DNA from: N074bin45 sp039587475
Lineage (GTDB): Bacteria > Gemmatimonadota > Gemmatimonadetes > Gemmatimonadales > GWC2-71-9
Assembly (NCBI GenBank): GCA_039587475.1
Contig: JBDHIK010000145.1
Span: 1 to 5,853 of the forward strand
DNA: 5,853 nucleotides
Reading direction: 5' to 3'
In this document: positions 5,235 through 5,853 of the stretch, in pieces
How the letters are laid out: every line of letters starts with the position of its first letter
Numbering within the stretch: position 1 is the stretch's first letter
Program-made: the position numbers and the translations under genes
Notes under the pieces: model-generated
What the model was told of the DNA's origin: nothing
Seen by the model: the letters and a program-made list of their open reading frames with translations, nothing else
The model's database searches: none

Positions 5235-5853
5235 CTAGTTCCCATCCGCCAACCACGCTTCGACGATTCCCGGCACTGCCGCTCGTGCCTCCCCCAGGCG
5301 GTCGGGATCGCCGGCTCCGGCCGAGGCGAATGCCGGGCGGCCGCCACCACGGCCTCCGCTGACCTCGGCGATGCGCTTGACCAGCGCACCGGCGTGCTTG
5401 CCCCCCTGGACCAGATCGTCGGTCACGGCCGTGTGGATGGCGCCTCGGCCCGCGGAGGAAAACAGCACCAGGACCGCGCGGGAGTTGGATTCGCGGAACC
5501 GGTCGGCCACCTGGCCGATCTCCTTGCGATCTTCCGAGCCCGTCTCCGCCACGGTGACTGCGACGCCTCCGATGTCCAGGCGCTCCTCACCGGTCAGCGC
5601 CGAGCTCCCCCCCGACGCCACCATCTCCTCGACCCGGGCTTCGAGCCTGGCCCGTTCTTCGAGCAACTGGTCGATCTTCCGGGCCAGATGTTCGGGCCGC
5701 GACTTGAGCACATCCGCCAGTCCGGCGAGCTCGCGATCCACCCGCTGAACACCCGCGTAGGCCTCGGGGCCAGTCACGGCTTCGATGCGCCGCACCCCCG
5801 CGGCGACACCGCCCTGACCGGTAAAGCGGAACAGCCCCGTTTGCCCGGTCGAG
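5235..5853 (-). CDS. alaS: Alanyl-tRNA synthetase, C-terminal part (5' end outside window)
   Basis: The last 205 residues are visible, open to the right edge. AlaRS charges tRNA(Ala) with alanine and clears mischarged Ser and Gly. The first residues read STGQTGLFRF, then GVAAGVRRIEAVTGPEA, a highly conserved AlaRS block that normally follows closely after the CGGTHV zinc motif of the editing domain. The window edge therefore cuts just downstream of that motif. Next comes a charged helical, coiled-coil-like stretch (LARKIDQLLEERARLEARVE), then the C-Ala/DHHA1 domain with KHAGALVKRIAEVSGGRGGG followed by RPAFASAGAGDP, the glycine-rich signature, and a short C-terminal helix ending WLADGN. The aminoacylation and main editing domains lie outside and cannot be judged. 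It is the first visible gene of a co-directional cluster; the promoter is not in the window. Confidence 0.96.
   Translation of the reverse strand, partial: STGQTGLFRFTGQGGVAAGVRRIEAVTGPEAYAGVQRVDRELAGLADVLKSRPEHLARKIDQLLEERARLEARVEEMVASGGSSALTGEERLDIGGVAVTVAETGSEDRKEIGQVADRFRESNSRAVLVLFSSAGRGAIHTAVTDDLVQGGKHAGALVKRIAEVSGGRGGGRPAFASAGAGDPDRLGEARAAVPGIVEAWLADGN

Overview
The window is GC-rich and comes from a bacterial chromosome. Every gene I can support lies on the minus strand, so transcription runs from the right end towards the left. High GC, GTG/TTG starts, a heptose-phosphate isomerase (usually a Gram-negative envelope gene) and a short lipoprotein resembling the LEA type 2 family suggest a Gram-negative such as Gemmatimonadota. 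That assignment is inference from gene content and sequence feel, not a search result.

Layout in transcription order: (1) the 3' part of alaS (5853-5235), entering from the right edge; (2) an unrecognised 100-residue helical protein (5231-4929); (3) a PHP-family CpsB/YwqE-like tyrosine phosphatase (4932-4165); (4) a GmhA-like sedoheptulose-7-phosphate isomerase (4172-3600); (5) a FabG-like short-chain dehydrogenase (3603-2851); (6) a CCA-adding enzyme/poly(A) polymerase (2836-1577); (7) the RarA/MgsA AAA+ ATPase (1580-264). Then comes the only real intergenic gap (263-151), holding a -10-like element and a Shine-Dalgarno. It leads into (8) the start of a lipoprotein gene with a TTG start (150-1), which leaves the window on the left.

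Genes 1-7 are packed like one operon. The junctions are 3 nt apart, 4-nt overlap (GTGA), 8-nt overlap, 4-nt overlap (ATGA), 14 nt apart and 4-nt overlap (GTGA). Translational coupling is likely at several of them, since most internal starts have poor Shine-Dalgarno sequences; gmhA, with a strong one, is the exception.

The cluster mixes tRNA maturation and charging (AlaRS, CCA enzyme), envelope or polysaccharide functions (phosphatase, heptose isomerase, perhaps the reductase) and replication-fork maintenance (RarA). I see no mobile element, CRISPR array, tRNA or rRNA gene, or phage gene. This is mainly a housekeeping region. The items most worth a second look are the unknown 100-residue protein, a possible sliding-clamp-binding peptide at the RarA N-terminus, and the truncated lipoprotein.
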